From the NCBI GenBank assembly GCA_945868825.1, contig CAMBMM010000002.1, positions 118,252 to 182,251 of the forward strand: a stretch of DNA of 64,000 nt, given 5' to 3'. A program made the position numbers and the translations under genes. Positions 24,864 to 34,182 of the stretch are shown here, one piece after another. The notes under the pieces are model-generated. The model was not told the origin of the DNA and did not search any database. It saw nothing but the letters and a program-made list of their open reading frames with translations. The stretch is from Sphingobacterium thalpophilum (GTDB lineage Bacteria; Bacteroidota; Bacteroidia; Sphingobacteriales; Sphingobacteriaceae). Numbering within the stretch: position 1 is the stretch's first letter; each line of letters opens with the position of its first letter.

Positions 24864-27584
24864 ATGTCAGAAGGTAAAAACATCAACTTACTAAAAGCCG
24901 CCAAGGAACTAAACATTGGTTTATCTACCGCTGCCGAGTTTTTAAGCAAAAAAGGCTTTGCTGTAGAAGCAAAACCTATGTTTAAACTCGAAGGAGCTAT
25001 GTATGATGCCTTATTGAAGGAATTTCAGGGCGATAAAATTGTGAAAGAAGAGGCCAAGCAACTTGCTATAGACAAAATTCGCAAAGAGGAAGTAACCGAA
25101 CCTGTACTAAAACCTGCACCGAAACGTCCGGATATTTTTGAACAAGAGGAAATTCTGATTAAAAACACCGGTTCATTTACGCAACCAGAAAAACCAAAAG
25201 AAGTAATTGCAAAAGCAGACGAAAGTAAGGGAGTTAAAATAGTTGGTAAAATTGATTTAGATGACTTAAAACCAAAAGCTAAAGCCGAAGAAAAAGCACC
25301 AATAGAAACCCCTAAAATAGAAGAAAAAGTGGTAGAGCCCGTTGTAGAAACACCTGCAACTCCTCCTGAAACTTCAATTGATGAGGTGGTAAGAGCCCGT
25401 GCGGGCAAATTAAGCGGACCAAACGTAGTAGGTAAAATTGATTTACCACAAGCACGTAAAGCCAATCCAGTGGCTTCATCTAATGCCGCTGCCGACCAAA
25501 AGCGTAAGCGTAAGCGTACCGCCTTTACCCCAGGCCAGGGGCAACCGGGGGGAGCAGCGGGCGCTAATACCAATCGTCCGGCACCAGGTAATCGTCCGGC
25601 ACCAGGTGGCCGCCCAGATTTTAGAAATAATAGGCCCAATAATACACCCTCTGCTCCAAAAGGAGAGCCTACAGAAAAAGAAATACAAGATCAAATTAAG
25701 GCAACACTTGCCCGTTTAAGCGGAGCAGGTAAATCCGGGAAATTTGCTCAACGTGCTAAATTACGTCGCCAAAAACGCGATGATGTAGCCCTATCTGCCG
25801 AAGAGGCAGCCATAGAGAAAGAACTTCAATCCAAGGTTTTAAAGGTTACCGAGTTTGTTACCGCAAACGAATTGGCCAATATGATGGATGTGCCCGTAAC
25901 CCAAATCATTTCTACTTGTATGACCTTGGGCTTATTCGTATCTATTAACCAACGTTTAGATGCCGAAACATTAAGCATTGTAGCCGATGAATTTGGTTTT
26001 GAAGTAGAATTTGTAAAACCAGAAGACGAAGAAAACTCTACACTAGAGGAAATAGATACTCCGGAAGAATTAAAAGATCGAGCGCCTATTGTTACGGTAA
26101 TGGGTCACGTAGATCATGGTAAAACCTCCCTGCTCGATTTTGTACGGAAAACCAACGTAATTGCTGGTGAAGCCGGAGGTATTACCCAACATATTGGTGC
26201 CTACGAGGTAACCTTAGACAACGAACGTAAAATTACTTTCTTAGATACACCGGGTCACGAAGCCTTTACGGCCATGCGTGCTCGTGGTGCCAAAGTAACC
26301 GATATTGCCATTATTGTAATTGCGGCTGATGATAGTGTGATGCCTCAAACCAAAGAAGCTATTAACCACGCTCAAGCTGCTAACGTACCTATTGTATTTG
26401 CATTTAGTAAAGTAGATAAACCGGGTGCCAATGCTGATAAAATTCGCGAACAATTATCAACCATGAATATTTTGGTAGAAGATTGGGGTGGTAAATATCA
26501 AAGTCAAGAAATTTCGGGTAAAACCGGCCTAGGTATTGATGCTTTATTAGAAAAAGTATTATTAGAAGCCGATTTATTAGAACTAAAAGCCAACGCAAAC
26601 AAGCGGGCAACTGGAACTGTAATTGAAGCTGCTTTAGATAAAGGTCGTGGTATTGTAACCACAGTTTTAATACAAGCCGGAACACTAAAAGTGGGTGACC
26701 CTATTTTAGCGGGTTGCTACAGCGGTCGTGTAAAAGCCTTAACTAATGAACGTGGCCAAAAAATAGAACAAGCCGGACCAAGTACCCCGGTACAAGTATT
26801 GGGTATGCAAGGTGCACCAACTGCGGGCGATAAGTTTAACTCGATGGAAAGTGAAGTAGAAGCCCGCGAAATTGCTACCAAGCGTATGCAATTGCAACGT
26901 GAGCAAGGCTTACGCAGCCAGAAACACATCACACTGGATGAAATTGGCCGTCGTTTAGCCATTGGCAACTTTAAAGAATTGAACATTATTGTTAAGGGTG
27001 ATGTGGATGGTTCTATCGAAGCCTTATCCGATTCATTATTAAAATTATCTACCGAAGAAATTCAGGTAAACATCATCCACAAATCGGTGGGTCAAATCTC
27101 CGAATCGGATGTATTGTTGGCTTCGGCTTCCGATGCCATTATTATTGGTTTCCAGGTACGACCGTCGCAAGGTGCACGTAAATTGGCCGAGCAAGAGCAA
27201 ATAGACATCCGTTTATATTCTATTATTTACGATGCCATTAACGAAGTAAAAGCCGCCATGGAAGGCATGCTTGCCCCTGAGTTTGAAGAAAAAATTACTG
27301 CGAATGTTGAAATTCGTGAGGTATTCAAAATCAGCAAAGTGGGAACTATTGCCGGCTGTATGGTATTGGATGGTAAAATTACCCGTAACTCGAAAGTGCG
27401 TATTATTCGCGATGGCGTAGTAATTTATGCCGGTGAATTAGCTTCCTTGAAACGCTTTAAAGAAGATGTAAAAGAGGTGGCTACCAACTACGAGTGTGGA
27501 TTAAACATTCAAAATTTTAACAACATTGAGGTAGGCGATATTGTAGAAGCATACGAACAGGTGGAAGTGAAACGGAAACTTTAA
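24864..27584 (+). CDS. infB: Translation initiation factor IF-2
   Basis: IF-2 is the GTPase that brings initiator tRNA to the 30S subunit and promotes subunit joining. The 906-residue protein has an N-terminal IF2_N-type helical domain, a long low-complexity linker (about residues 90-300, rich in Lys, Glu, Pro and Asn), a second IF2_N domain near 320, and the G domain. G1 is GHVDHGKT and G3 is DTPGHEAF. The G4 motif reads SKVD, with Ser515 where Asn is usual. Domains II to IV follow normally and the C-terminus is complete. An 18-base tandem duplication lies in the linker. A terminator ends the operon. Confidence 0.97.
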   Translation: MSEGKNINLLKAAKELNIGLSTAAEFLSKKGFAVEAKPMFKLEGAMYDALLKEFQGDKIVKEEAKQLAIDKIRKEEVTEPVLKPAPKRPDIFEQEEILIKNTGSFTQPEKPKEVIAKADESKGVKIVGKIDLDDLKPKAKAEEKAPIETPKIEEKVVEPVVETPATPPETSIDEVVRARAGKLSGPNVVGKIDLPQARKANPVASSNAAADQKRKRKRTAFTPGQGQPGGAAGANTNRPAPGNRPAPGGRPDFRNNRPNNTPSAPKGEPTEKEIQDQIKATLARLSGAGKSGKFAQRAKLRRQKRDDVALSAEEAAIEKELQSKVLKVTEFVTANELANMMDVPVTQIISTCMTLGLFVSINQRLDAETLSIVADEFGFEVEFVKPEDEENSTLEEIDTPEELKDRAPIVTVMGHVDHGKTSLLDFVRKTNVIAGEAGGITQHIGAYEVTLDNERKITFLDTPGHEAFTAMRARGAKVTDIAIIVIAADDSVMPQTKEAINHAQAANVPIVFAFSKVDKPGANADKIREQLSTMNILVEDWGGKYQSQEISGKTGLGIDALLEKVLLEADLLELKANANKRATGTVIEAALDKGRGIVTTVLIQAGTLKVGDPILAGCYSGRVKALTNERGQKIEQAGPSTPVQVLGMQGAPTAGDKFNSMESEVEAREIATKRMQLQREQGLRSQKHITLDEIGRRLAIGNFKELNIIVKGDVDGSIEALSDSLLKLSTEEIQVNIIHKSVGQISESDVLLASASDAIIIGFQVRPSQGARKLAEQEQIDIRLYSIIYDAINEVKAAMEGMLAPEFEEKITANVEIREVFKISKVGTIAGCMVLDGKITRNSKVRIIRDGVVIYAGELASLKRFKEDVKEVATNYECGLNIQNFNNIEVGDIVEAYEQVEVKRKL
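25572..25607 (+). repeat. Two tandem 18-base repeats inside infB
   Basis: Two perfect, adjacent copies (25572-25589 and 25590-25607) of the unit AATCGTCCGGCACCAGGT encode two copies of NRPAPG in the flexible linker of IF-2. The exact identity suggests a recent slippage duplication. Confidence 0.9.
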
Positions 27585-27603
27585 TTAGCTATTCTAGCTA
27601 TCC

Positions 27604-27637
27604 AAAACCCGCCCCGATGATATCAGGGCGGGTTTTT
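27604..27637 (+). terminator. Terminator of the rimP-nusA-infB operon
   Basis: Arms 27604-27614 (AAAACCCGCCC) and 27626-27636 (GGGCGGGTTTT) form an 11-base-pair, GC-rich stem, followed by T. Confidence 0.9.
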
Positions 27638-27659
27638 ATTTGTATATTTATTTTATCAA

Positions 27660-28070
27660 ATGAGTTCTATGGCAGATTTCAAAAAATCCGAACTAATATC
27701 ACTACCAAAAATCTTAGATAATAGGGGTAATCTGTCCTTTATTGAAGAGAACACGCATGTTCCCTTCAACATAAAAAGAACCTATTGGATTTACGATGTG
27801 CCTGGTGGAGAAATACGAGGCGGACATAGTTATAAAACAAACCAAGAACTTATCATTGCTTTATCCGGAAGTTTTACGGTAGTAATTAACGATGGCGTGA
27901 AAGAAGAACAATTTTTGTTAAATAGATCGTACATGGGCTTGTATGTTCCCCAAGGTATTTGGCGTCATATGGAAAATTTTTCAACCAACTCATGTGCATT
28001 GGTGCTAGCCTCCAACCCCTTTGATGAAACTGATTATGAGCGTGATTTTGAGAAATTTTTAAAAAAATAG
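27660..28070 (+). CDS. FdtA/WxcM-like sugar ketoisomerase homologue, copy 1 (altered active site)
   Basis: FdtA-type cupins convert dTDP-4-keto-6-deoxyglucose to the 3-keto isomer, the first committed step to 3-amino-3,6-dideoxy sugars. The 136-residue protein has the family's RGNLSFIEE opening, the IKRTYWIYDVPGGEIRGGH segment and the DETDYERDFE ending. The active-site motif normally read as RGxHAHK is RGGHSYK here: His56 is kept, but the second histidine is Tyr58. Copy 2 directly downstream has both. Copy 1 may therefore have a different product stereochemistry, or be a structural partner. It is the first gene of the glycan island, 75 bases after infB. Confidence 0.85.
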   Translation: MSSMADFKKSELISLPKILDNRGNLSFIEENTHVPFNIKRTYWIYDVPGGEIRGGHSYKTNQELIIALSGSFTVVINDGVKEEQFLLNRSYMGLYVPQGIWRHMENFSTNSCALVLASNPFDETDYERDFEKFLKK

Positions 28071-28075
28071 TGATC

Positions 28076-28486
28076 ATGAAAATTTCAGTCGATAATTGCA
28101 ATCTGATTGAATTGCCTAAAATTTATAACAGAGCAGGCAATATAACCCCTGTTCATGAAAATGTTGAGGTACCCTTTGAAATTAAGCGTATATTTTATTT
28201 ATACGATATTCCCGGAGGTGAATCAAGAGGAGCGCATGCACATAAAAAATGTCATCAGTTTTTAGTGGCAGCTAGTGGCAGCTTTGAAGTGATATTGGAC
28301 GACGGAAATGCAAAGAAACAAGTCTTGTTGAATAAACCCAATTTAGCTTTACATATACCGCCCGGCATTTGGGCTTCAGAAATTAATTTTTCAACAGGAG
28401 CTATTTGTTTAGTATTAGCCTCTCATAAATATGATGAAACAGATTACATTAGAGCGTATGAAAACTTTAGATCATTTATAAAATGA
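28076..28486 (+). CDS. FdtA-like dTDP-4-keto-6-deoxyhexose 3,4-ketoisomerase, copy 2
   Basis: This 136-residue single-domain cupin has the complete FdtA signature: IKRIFYLYDIPGGESRGAHAHK with His54 and His56, the residues that match the catalytic bases of FdtA. It also has HQFLVAASGSF and DETDYIRAYE. It probably supplies the 3-keto sugar for the downstream FdtB-like aminotransferase. I start at the ATG at 28076; a GTG at 28070 overlapping the previous stop is possible and would add two residues. Its stop is four bases past the start of the ketoacyl synthase gene, so translation is coupled. dTDP-glucose synthesis genes are not in the window. Confidence 0.88.
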   Translation: MKISVDNCNLIELPKIYNRAGNITPVHENVEVPFEIKRIFYLYDIPGGESRGAHAHKKCHQFLVAASGSFEVILDDGNAKKQVLLNKPNLALHIPPGIWASEINFSTGAICLVLASHKYDETDYIRAYENFRSFIK

Positions 28487-29475
28487 AACAATTAGTTAGA
28501 AGTGTAAAAATAATTGGAACTGGCGCATATCTACCTGAGCAAAGAGTAACAAATGCAGATTTAGAAAAAACGCTTGATACAAACAGCAAGTGGATATTTG
28601 AAAATTTAGGTATAAATGAAAGAAGAATAGCACAAAGTAATCAATGCACAAGTGACCTTGCTACTTTAGCAGGAATAATGGCTATTAAAAATGCAGGATT
28701 GCATAAAGATGATATTGAATTAATTATTGTTGCAACAGCCACTCCAGACAGATTAGCTCCTTCCACGGCTTCAATCGTTCAAGATAAATTACAAGCATAC
28801 AATGCAGTCGCCTTTGATATATCAGCAGTTTGTAGTGGGTTTTTATTTGCTATGTCTGTTGCCTCTCAATATATTGCAAGTGGTGTTTACAATAATGTTT
28901 TAGTAATTGGTGCTGATACCTTTTCTAAAATTACTGATTGGGAAAGAAGAGATGCTGTTTTTTTTGGCGATGGTGCTGGTGCGGCTGTTTTAACTCACAC
29001 GTCTGAGAACGAAGGATTTTTGGCATACAGGTTATATACAGATGGACGGGGTAAATATGAGTTTACTATTCCGGCAGGTGGGTCTGAAATGCCTGCAAAC
29101 CAAGATACCATTGATAAAAAGCTTCATTATTTTAAAATGAATGGACGAGCAGTATATGAAACTGCCACAAAAGTTTTACCCATTGCAATTAACCAAGTGT
29201 TATCAGATACCAATTTAACAATTGATGAAATTGATCTAATGATTCCGCATCAACCTAGTATTAAAATATTGGAGAAAACAGCTGAAATTTTAGGGTTCCC
29301 ATTCGAAAAGGTAATGACAAATATGGATAGATATGCGAATACATCTGGAGGTACAATACCGATTTTATTACACGAAACATTTGTGGCGGGGAAAATAAAA
29401 AAAGGTTCAAATATATTATTTGCGGCAGTGGGTAGCGGTTGGACTTATGGAGCTGCCATTATTAAATGGGGTTAA
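28483..29475 (+). CDS. 3-Oxoacyl-ACP synthase III (KASIII/FabH-like) of the glycan cluster
   Basis: KASIII enzymes condense an acyl-CoA starter with malonyl-ACP. The 330-residue protein keeps the full triad: Cys117 (AVCSGF), His256 (IPHQPS) and Asn286 (YANTSGG), so it should be active. The sequence begins with IIGTGAYLPE and the length is normal for FabH. Its position inside a deoxy-amino-sugar cluster, next to a reductase and an N-acyltransferase, argues for making a special acyl group rather than bulk fatty acid. Arg is mostly AGA and the gene is AT-rich next to infB, which points to transfer. Family is certain; role is inferred. Confidence 0.9.
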   Translation: MKQLVRSVKIIGTGAYLPEQRVTNADLEKTLDTNSKWIFENLGINERRIAQSNQCTSDLATLAGIMAIKNAGLHKDDIELIIVATATPDRLAPSTASIVQDKLQAYNAVAFDISAVCSGFLFAMSVASQYIASGVYNNVLVIGADTFSKITDWERRDAVFFGDGAGAAVLTHTSENEGFLAYRLYTDGRGKYEFTIPAGGSEMPANQDTIDKKLHYFKMNGRAVYETATKVLPIAINQVLSDTNLTIDEIDLMIPHQPSIKILEKTAEILGFPFEKVMTNMDRYANTSGGTIPILLHETFVAGKIKKGSNILFAAVGSGWTYGAAIIKWG

Positions 29476-29488
29476 AAAAATAAGATTT

Positions 29489-30169
29489 ATGATATTAATA
29501 ACAGGTGCATCAAAAGGAATAGGTAAATATTTATGTGAAGAATACTTACGAAAAGATGAAAAAGTAATCGGATTATTCAATACAACAGTTATTGGAAATA
29601 ACCAAGGTAATTATTACAAAGTAGATATTACCGATACTATTCAGGTTAGGGATTTTATAACTGAAAACGCAGAATCACTGAACCATATCACCTTAATTAA
29701 TTGTGCAGGAATTAACTATAATTCATTCGCCCACAAAGCGGACATAATGAAATGGCAAGATGTTGTTAAGGTAAATTTATTTGGCACTTTTAATATAATT
29801 AATGGTATCCTTCCTATAATGAGGGAGCAATCATACGGAAGAATAATAAATTTCGGATCTGTTGTTTCAGAACTTCCATCACCAGGTATTAGTGCTTATG
29901 CAGCTTCAAAATCTGCTCTTTCAGGAATGTCGAAGTCCATCGCAGTAGAAAATGCAACCAAAAACATCACGATAAATAACATTAATCTAGGATATTCGGA
30001 ATTAGGCATGATTAATGAAGTTCCAGAAATTTATTTGAATCAAATTAAAGAAAGAATACCTTCCAATCAGTTGTGTAAATCATCCGATATTTTTAATACC
30101 GTGGAATTTTTGAGAAATACGGAATATGTAACTGGATCAAATATTAACATCAATGGAGGATTAATATGA
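29489..30169 (+). CDS. FabG-like short-chain dehydrogenase/reductase of the glycan cluster
   Basis: This 226-residue SDR has the dinucleotide-binding motif TGASKGIG (residues 5-12), NCAG at 71-74, and the catalytic Ser124, Tyr137 and Lys141 (YAASK). The closest type by motif layout is 3-oxoacyl-ACP reductase, which would reduce the product of the neighbouring KASIII to a 3-hydroxyacyl chain. An alternative is a sugar ketoreductase. The start is the ATG at 29489; a longer frame from 29420 overlaps the KASIII gene and lacks conserved residues before the Rossmann motif. It overlaps the next gene by four bases. Confidence 0.88.
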   Translation: MILITGASKGIGKYLCEEYLRKDEKVIGLFNTTVIGNNQGNYYKVDITDTIQVRDFITENAESLNHITLINCAGINYNSFAHKADIMKWQDVVKVNLFGTFNIINGILPIMREQSYGRIINFGSVVSELPSPGISAYAASKSALSGMSKSIAVENATKNITINNINLGYSELGMINEVPEIYLNQIKERIPSNQLCKSSDIFNTVEFLRNTEYVTGSNININGGLI

Positions 30170-31098
30170 TTTTAGATTTAATTGATGCTAGAAAAGATAT
30201 ACTCTATAATTATTCCCAATATAGTTTCTTTCAAAGTTCTAATAAGGATAAGATTTTTAAGCACACCATTGTAGATACTATTTTAAATGATGCACATGAT
30301 GAGAATGTAGAATTTGTAGAAATTGATATTTTGGGTTATAAGCATGTTTTTATAATCAAGTTTTTGAAATGGGATTCTGATTATTTTAAAATCAAAACTT
30401 TTAAATTAGTACACGTTCTCTATAGCCATACTAACTATGATGCATTAAAACAGGCAGCTCAACTTTTTTCAAAAAAGTTCTTTGTCGAAAATAATGTTTA
30501 TTGTTTTTCAGAAATTCCTAGCGAAGATATTTTTACAATTCAGGCCTTAAACGAATGTGGTTTTAAGTTGGTTGAAAATAGATTGACGTATTATTTAGAT
30601 TTGAATAAACATGACTTTGAGCGCAATGAAGTAAGATCTGCAAAATCAGAAGATATACCAAATTTAAAGAGAGTTGCTAGAATGATGAGAAATGATTACG
30701 ATAGATTTCATGCAGAACCCATTTTTAATGCTCAACTAGCAGATGAGTTCTTAGCAACATATATTGAAGAGTCAATCAATGGTTTTGCTGATTATGTAAT
30801 GGTTCCAAACGAGAAAAACATAAAACCGGATGCTTTTTTAACAGCAAATTATTTGAAAAATGATTGGGAAATTATAAACGAAAAAATTTCAAAAATGGTA
30901 CTATCTGCTGTTTCTTCCGAAAGCTGTAAGGGTTGGTATATCAAATTGATCAGTGAAATGGCCTATCATTTGAAATCTATTGGTGCGAACTATGCATTTA
31001 TGCATCCCGCAACTACAAATAAAGCCGTAATTCATTCCTATGAAAAACTTGGTTGCAAATATGGTAAATGCGTTCATGTTTTAACTTTTTCCAAATGA
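30166..31098 (+). CDS. Putative N-acyltransferase of RffC/WecD type (GNAT fold)
   Basis: RffC-type enzymes acylate the amino group of a dTDP-amino-deoxyhexose. The 310-residue protein carries the N-terminal LKWDSDYF motif (residues 67-74), like the L-W-DS-FF segment of RffC. A C-terminal GNAT-like region begins near residue 165 ([20 protein letters not shown]) and ends with HSYEKLGC. A long middle segment [20 protein letters not shown] also parallels RffC. Identity is clearly low, so the call rests on motifs and context. The gene is the most AT-rich in the window (15 of 60 bases are G or C at 30181-30240). Its stop overlaps the aminotransferase start in ATGA. Confidence 0.65.
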   Translation: MILDLIDARKDILYNYSQYSFFQSSNKDKIFKHTIVDTILNDAHDENVEFVEIDILGYKHVFIIKFLKWDSDYFKIKTFKLVHVLYSHTNYDALKQAAQLFSKKFFVENNVYCFSEIPSEDIFTIQALNECGFKLVENRLTYYLDLNKHDFERNEVRSAKSEDIPNLKRVARMMRNDYDRFHAEPIFNAQLADEFLATYIEESINGFADYVMVPNEKNIKPDAFLTANYLKNDWEIINEKISKMVLSAVSSESCKGWYIKLISEMAYHLKSIGANYAFMHPATTNKAVIHSYEKLGCKYGKCVHVLTFSK

Positions 31099-32192
31099 TA
31101 AAATTTTTAGACCTACAAGCAATCAATCATCAGTATAAAACTGAATTAGAAGAGGCCTGTTCTCGAGTAATAAATTCGGGTTGGTACATTTCTGGCACCG
31201 AAGTAAGTGCATTTGAACAACAATTTTCAACCTATTGTGGGGTTAAACATTCTGTGGGAGTTGCAAATGGCTTAGATGCGCTTATTCTGATTTTTAGAGC
31301 CTATAAAGAGCTGGGCAGATTAAAAGATGGCGATGAAGTATTGGTTCCTGCAAATACCTATATCGCCAGCATTTTAGCCATTTCTGCAAATGGTTTAGTG
31401 CCCATCTTAATAGAACCCAACGAGCAAACCTATAATGTAGATGTTAGCTTAATAGAACAAAACCTCACACCCAAAACAAAAGCCATTTTAGCAGTACACC
31501 TTTATGGCCAGTTGGCCGATATGCCAAGCATTATGAACCTTGCCGAAAAGCATAATTTATTAGTTGTTGAAGATGCAGCACAGGCGCATGGTGCACGTAT
31601 AAAAGGTAAAAAAGCGGGCAATTGGGGCCATGCAGCTGGCTTTAGTTTTTACCCGGGTAAAAACTTAGGTGCTTTAGGCGATGCTGGTGCCGTTACCACT
31701 AACGATGAAGCCTTAGCCACTATGATACGCAGCTTAGGAAATTATGGCTCCGAAGTAAAATACCACAATGCATATAAGGGCATCAATAGTCGCCTCGATG
31801 AGTTGCAAGCAGCCCTTTTGAGTGTAAAATTGAAACATTTAGATATAGAAATTGAGCGAAGACAGACGATTGCAAACGCCTTTTTAAATGGCATAAAAAA
31901 CCCTAAAATAAAACTGCCGCTCATACAATACCAAGAGCAACACGTATGGCATTTATTTGTAGTACGGGTAGAAGATAGAGCAAATTTTCAATCTTATTTA
32001 ACCGAAAAAGGTATTCAAACGGTTATTCATTACCCTATTCCTCCACATAAGCAAAAGGCGTATAGCGAACTTAATCAGTTAAGTTTTCCCCTTACCGAAA
32101 AAATTCACGAACAAGTACTCAGTTTGCCCATAAGCCCGGTATTAACAAATACCGAAGTACAGAAAATAATCGACGTAGTGAATGGCTTCTAG
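31095..32192 (+). CDS. DegT/DnrJ/EryC1 aminotransferase, FdtB-like
   Basis: This PLP enzyme probably transfers an amino group to C3 of the 3-keto-6-deoxy sugar made by the ketoisomerase. The 365-residue protein has the [13 protein letters not shown] segment, the [11 protein letters not shown] motif (cofactor-binding Asp160) and the Schiff-base Lys189 in [17 protein letters not shown], very close to the FdtB/QdtB signature. I start at the ATG at 31095, which overlaps the previous stop and gives the typical MIKFLDLQ beginning; 27 upstream bases are also open. The base composition is back to that of the chromosome. The next gene overlaps by 11 bases. Confidence 0.92.
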   Translation: MIKFLDLQAINHQYKTELEEACSRVINSGWYISGTEVSAFEQQFSTYCGVKHSVGVANGLDALILIFRAYKELGRLKDGDEVLVPANTYIASILAISANGLVPILIEPNEQTYNVDVSLIEQNLTPKTKAILAVHLYGQLADMPSIMNLAEKHNLLVVEDAAQAHGARIKGKKAGNWGHAAGFSFYPGKNLGALGDAGAVTTNDEALATMIRSLGNYGSEVKYHNAYKGINSRLDELQAALLSVKLKHLDIEIERRQTIANAFLNGIKNPKIKLPLIQYQEQHVWHLFVVRVEDRANFQSYLTEKGIQTVIHYPIPPHKQKAYSELNQLSFPLTEKIHEQVLSLPISPVLTNTEVQKIIDVVNGF

Positions 32193-33072
32193 CACACCCC
32201 TAAATAGCCAACCGCTCGTAAGCGTGATTGTACCCTGCTACAACCACGAAGCCTTTATAGCAGAATGCATTCAGAGTATTCTTAATCAGAACTATCCAAA
32301 CATTCAGCTAATTGTTATTGATGATGGATCAAAAGACAAAAGTGTAGAAGTCATTGAGAAGCTAAGGAGCAACCACCCTTTCATTTTTGAACAACAAAAA
32401 AATAGAGGTCTTTCAGCTACACTCAATAAAGCTATTCGTACCTATGCTAAGGGAAAATATATAGCCAATATTGCGTCCGACGATTTTTGGGATGTACATA
32501 AAATTAAACTACAGGTGGATTTTATGGAAAACCATCCTGAAATAGCCATGTGCTGCTCTAAAGCAGCTATTGTAAATCAAACATCCGAAATTATTGGGGA
32601 ATTTGATACGAAATCCTTCGTACAGCCATATAACTTTTCGAATATTGCTCTAGGCAAATCCTTGGTACCCGCATTAACGGTGATGGCTAAAAAAGAAGTA
32701 TATGACTCAGTAGGGCTTTTTGATGAAACCTTACTAATTGAAGATTTAGATATGTGGTTGCGTATTGCCGATGTGTACCCCATAGGTTTTATAAATGAAG
32801 TGACGGCATTTTATCGGCAGCATGGAAGCAATACCTCCTCCAGAGTAGTAGCCATGACCGAAGCTAGATTTCAAATTTTGGATAAGTGGAAGCACAAAAA
32901 AGTTGTATATCGTAAAATGAAGCGGAATTTTGAGTTGCTGGCTCTCAGCGAATTGGGTAGAGATTTTCCTGATGAAGCAAAAAAATACCTACACGTAAGT
33001 CTTATTAATTTTTTTCATGCAAAATATCGTAAGTTCATTTTAAAATATCTTTTTACCGGTCAATTTGTTTAA
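32182..33072 (+). CDS. Glycosyltransferase family 2
   Basis: This 296-residue GT-A enzyme adds a sugar to a lipid-linked or growing glycan on the cytoplasmic face. The N-terminal nucleotide-binding region reads [13 protein letters not shown], with the IDDGSKDKS motif near residue 50 and [10 protein letters not shown] near 95, where the DD acts as the DxD metal site. The [13 protein letters not shown] segment near residue 180 holds the probable catalytic base region (ED). Acceptor and donor are unknown. It overlaps the aminotransferase gene and is followed by a second glycosyltransferase after three bases. Confidence 0.9.
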   Translation: MASSTPLNSQPLVSVIVPCYNHEAFIAECIQSILNQNYPNIQLIVIDDGSKDKSVEVIEKLRSNHPFIFEQQKNRGLSATLNKAIRTYAKGKYIANIASDDFWDVHKIKLQVDFMENHPEIAMCCSKAAIVNQTSEIIGEFDTKSFVQPYNFSNIALGKSLVPALTVMAKKEVYDSVGLFDETLLIEDLDMWLRIADVYPIGFINEVTAFYRQHGSNTSSRVVAMTEARFQILDKWKHKKVVYRKMKRNFELLALSELGRDFPDEAKKYLHVSLINFFHAKYRKFILKYLFTGQFV

Positions 33073-33075
33073 GCT

Positions 33076-34182
33076 ATGAAAAAAATTCTTTTTATAACGC
33101 CTTATTCTGGTCGTACAGGATCTGAAATGCAGCTTTTTTATCTCTTAAATGCCTTAGATCGCCAAAAATATCAACCCTACCTATTTTCTAGAGACTGTGG
33201 CATTTTATTAAAAAATCTACCTAAAGATATTCCACATTCGCCTGGGTACAAAAAACACCCCAATGTGTTATTCAGGGTATTTCGTTTAGTGTTATTCGCA
33301 TTTGGTATAAATCCGGTTGAATTTCAACTTCGCAAAATACATCGGCGTTTTAAACCCGATTGTTGGTACATAAACACCATTGCCAACCGCGATGCATTAA
33401 ATCTAGCCAAAAAGCTGAAGGTAAAGCTTATTACACATGTACACGAATTGCCCATGTCGTATAGCATGGTTCAAGCACCCACCATACGCAACATGGTGGA
33501 ACATTCAACAATGGCTATCGGTTGCTCAAAAATTGTGTGCGAAAAACTTCAAGACATGGGTATGAAAAATGTACACCTATTGTACGGATTTATAGACGAA
33601 ACCCAAATTAAACTAGATGCCAACGAAAAAGATATTAAGAAAAAATTAGGCATAAACCCAGATGACTTTGTTTGGATAGTGGCTGGAAGTGCATCTACAA
33701 CCAAAGGAATAGACTTTTTAATTCCCTTACTTAAAGAACTAAAACCTAATCATAAAATTTTATGGTTAGGCTCAACCATAACAAGTGGTACGAGTTATTA
33801 TGTAGAAAAATCTATAGAAACACATTTTGATGATCGTGTACTATTTACCGGACCACGCATAGCAGACTATTATAGTTATTTTAACATTGGACATGCTTGC
33901 TTATCCCTTTCACGAGAAGATTCATTCCCCTTAGTTTTACAAGAGGCAGCACACTTGGGCAAACCTATTGTAGGTTTTAATTCGGGGGGTATTAGCGAAT
34001 TTGTTAACGAACGGATAGGAACGGTTGTTGACCAACTTAATTTTAAAGAGTTGGCAAAAGCCATGGAAAAAGTAGAACAAAATTATAGTAAATACGACCC
34101 GAAATACATCAAGCAATATGCTAAAGGGTTTAATGCAGGCCAACAAGCAAAAGAGCTAAGCAGGTTACTCGATACTTATTGA
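33076..34182 (+). CDS. Glycosyltransferase family 4
   Basis: This 368-residue protein is a GT-B enzyme. The C-terminal half contains the donor-binding pattern LSLSREDSFPLVLQEAAHLGKPIVGFNSGGISEFV, with the family E-x7-E region (E..SFPLVLQEA). A VAGSASTTKGIDFLIPL segment near residue 205 fits the hinge. The N-terminal half has KKILFITPYSGRTGSE. It is probably the last rightward gene of the glycan island, and its 3' end overlaps the convergent ABC exporter gene by seven bases. Donor sugar cannot be read from sequence. Confidence 0.88.
   Translation: MKKILFITPYSGRTGSEMQLFYLLNALDRQKYQPYLFSRDCGILLKNLPKDIPHSPGYKKHPNVLFRVFRLVLFAFGINPVEFQLRKIHRRFKPDCWYINTIANRDALNLAKKLKVKLITHVHELPMSYSMVQAPTIRNMVEHSTMAIGCSKIVCEKLQDMGMKNVHLLYGFIDETQIKLDANEKDIKKKLGINPDDFVWIVAGSASTTKGIDFLIPLLKELKPNHKILWLGSTITSGTSYYVEKSIETHFDDRVLFTGPRIADYYSYFNIGHACLSLSREDSFPLVLQEAAHLGKPIVGFNSGGISEFVNERIGTVVDQLNFKELAKAMEKVEQNYSKYDPKYIKQYAKGFNAGQQAKELSRLLDTY

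Noticed and set aside
25025-25639. Long frame antisense to infB
   Set aside because: Its codons mirror the repetitive linker of infB; a real gene on the other strand is clear.
28070-28075. GTG start overlapping the first FdtA stop
   Set aside because: The ATG two codons later (28076) is a stronger start and no conserved residue is lost; the GTG cannot be excluded.
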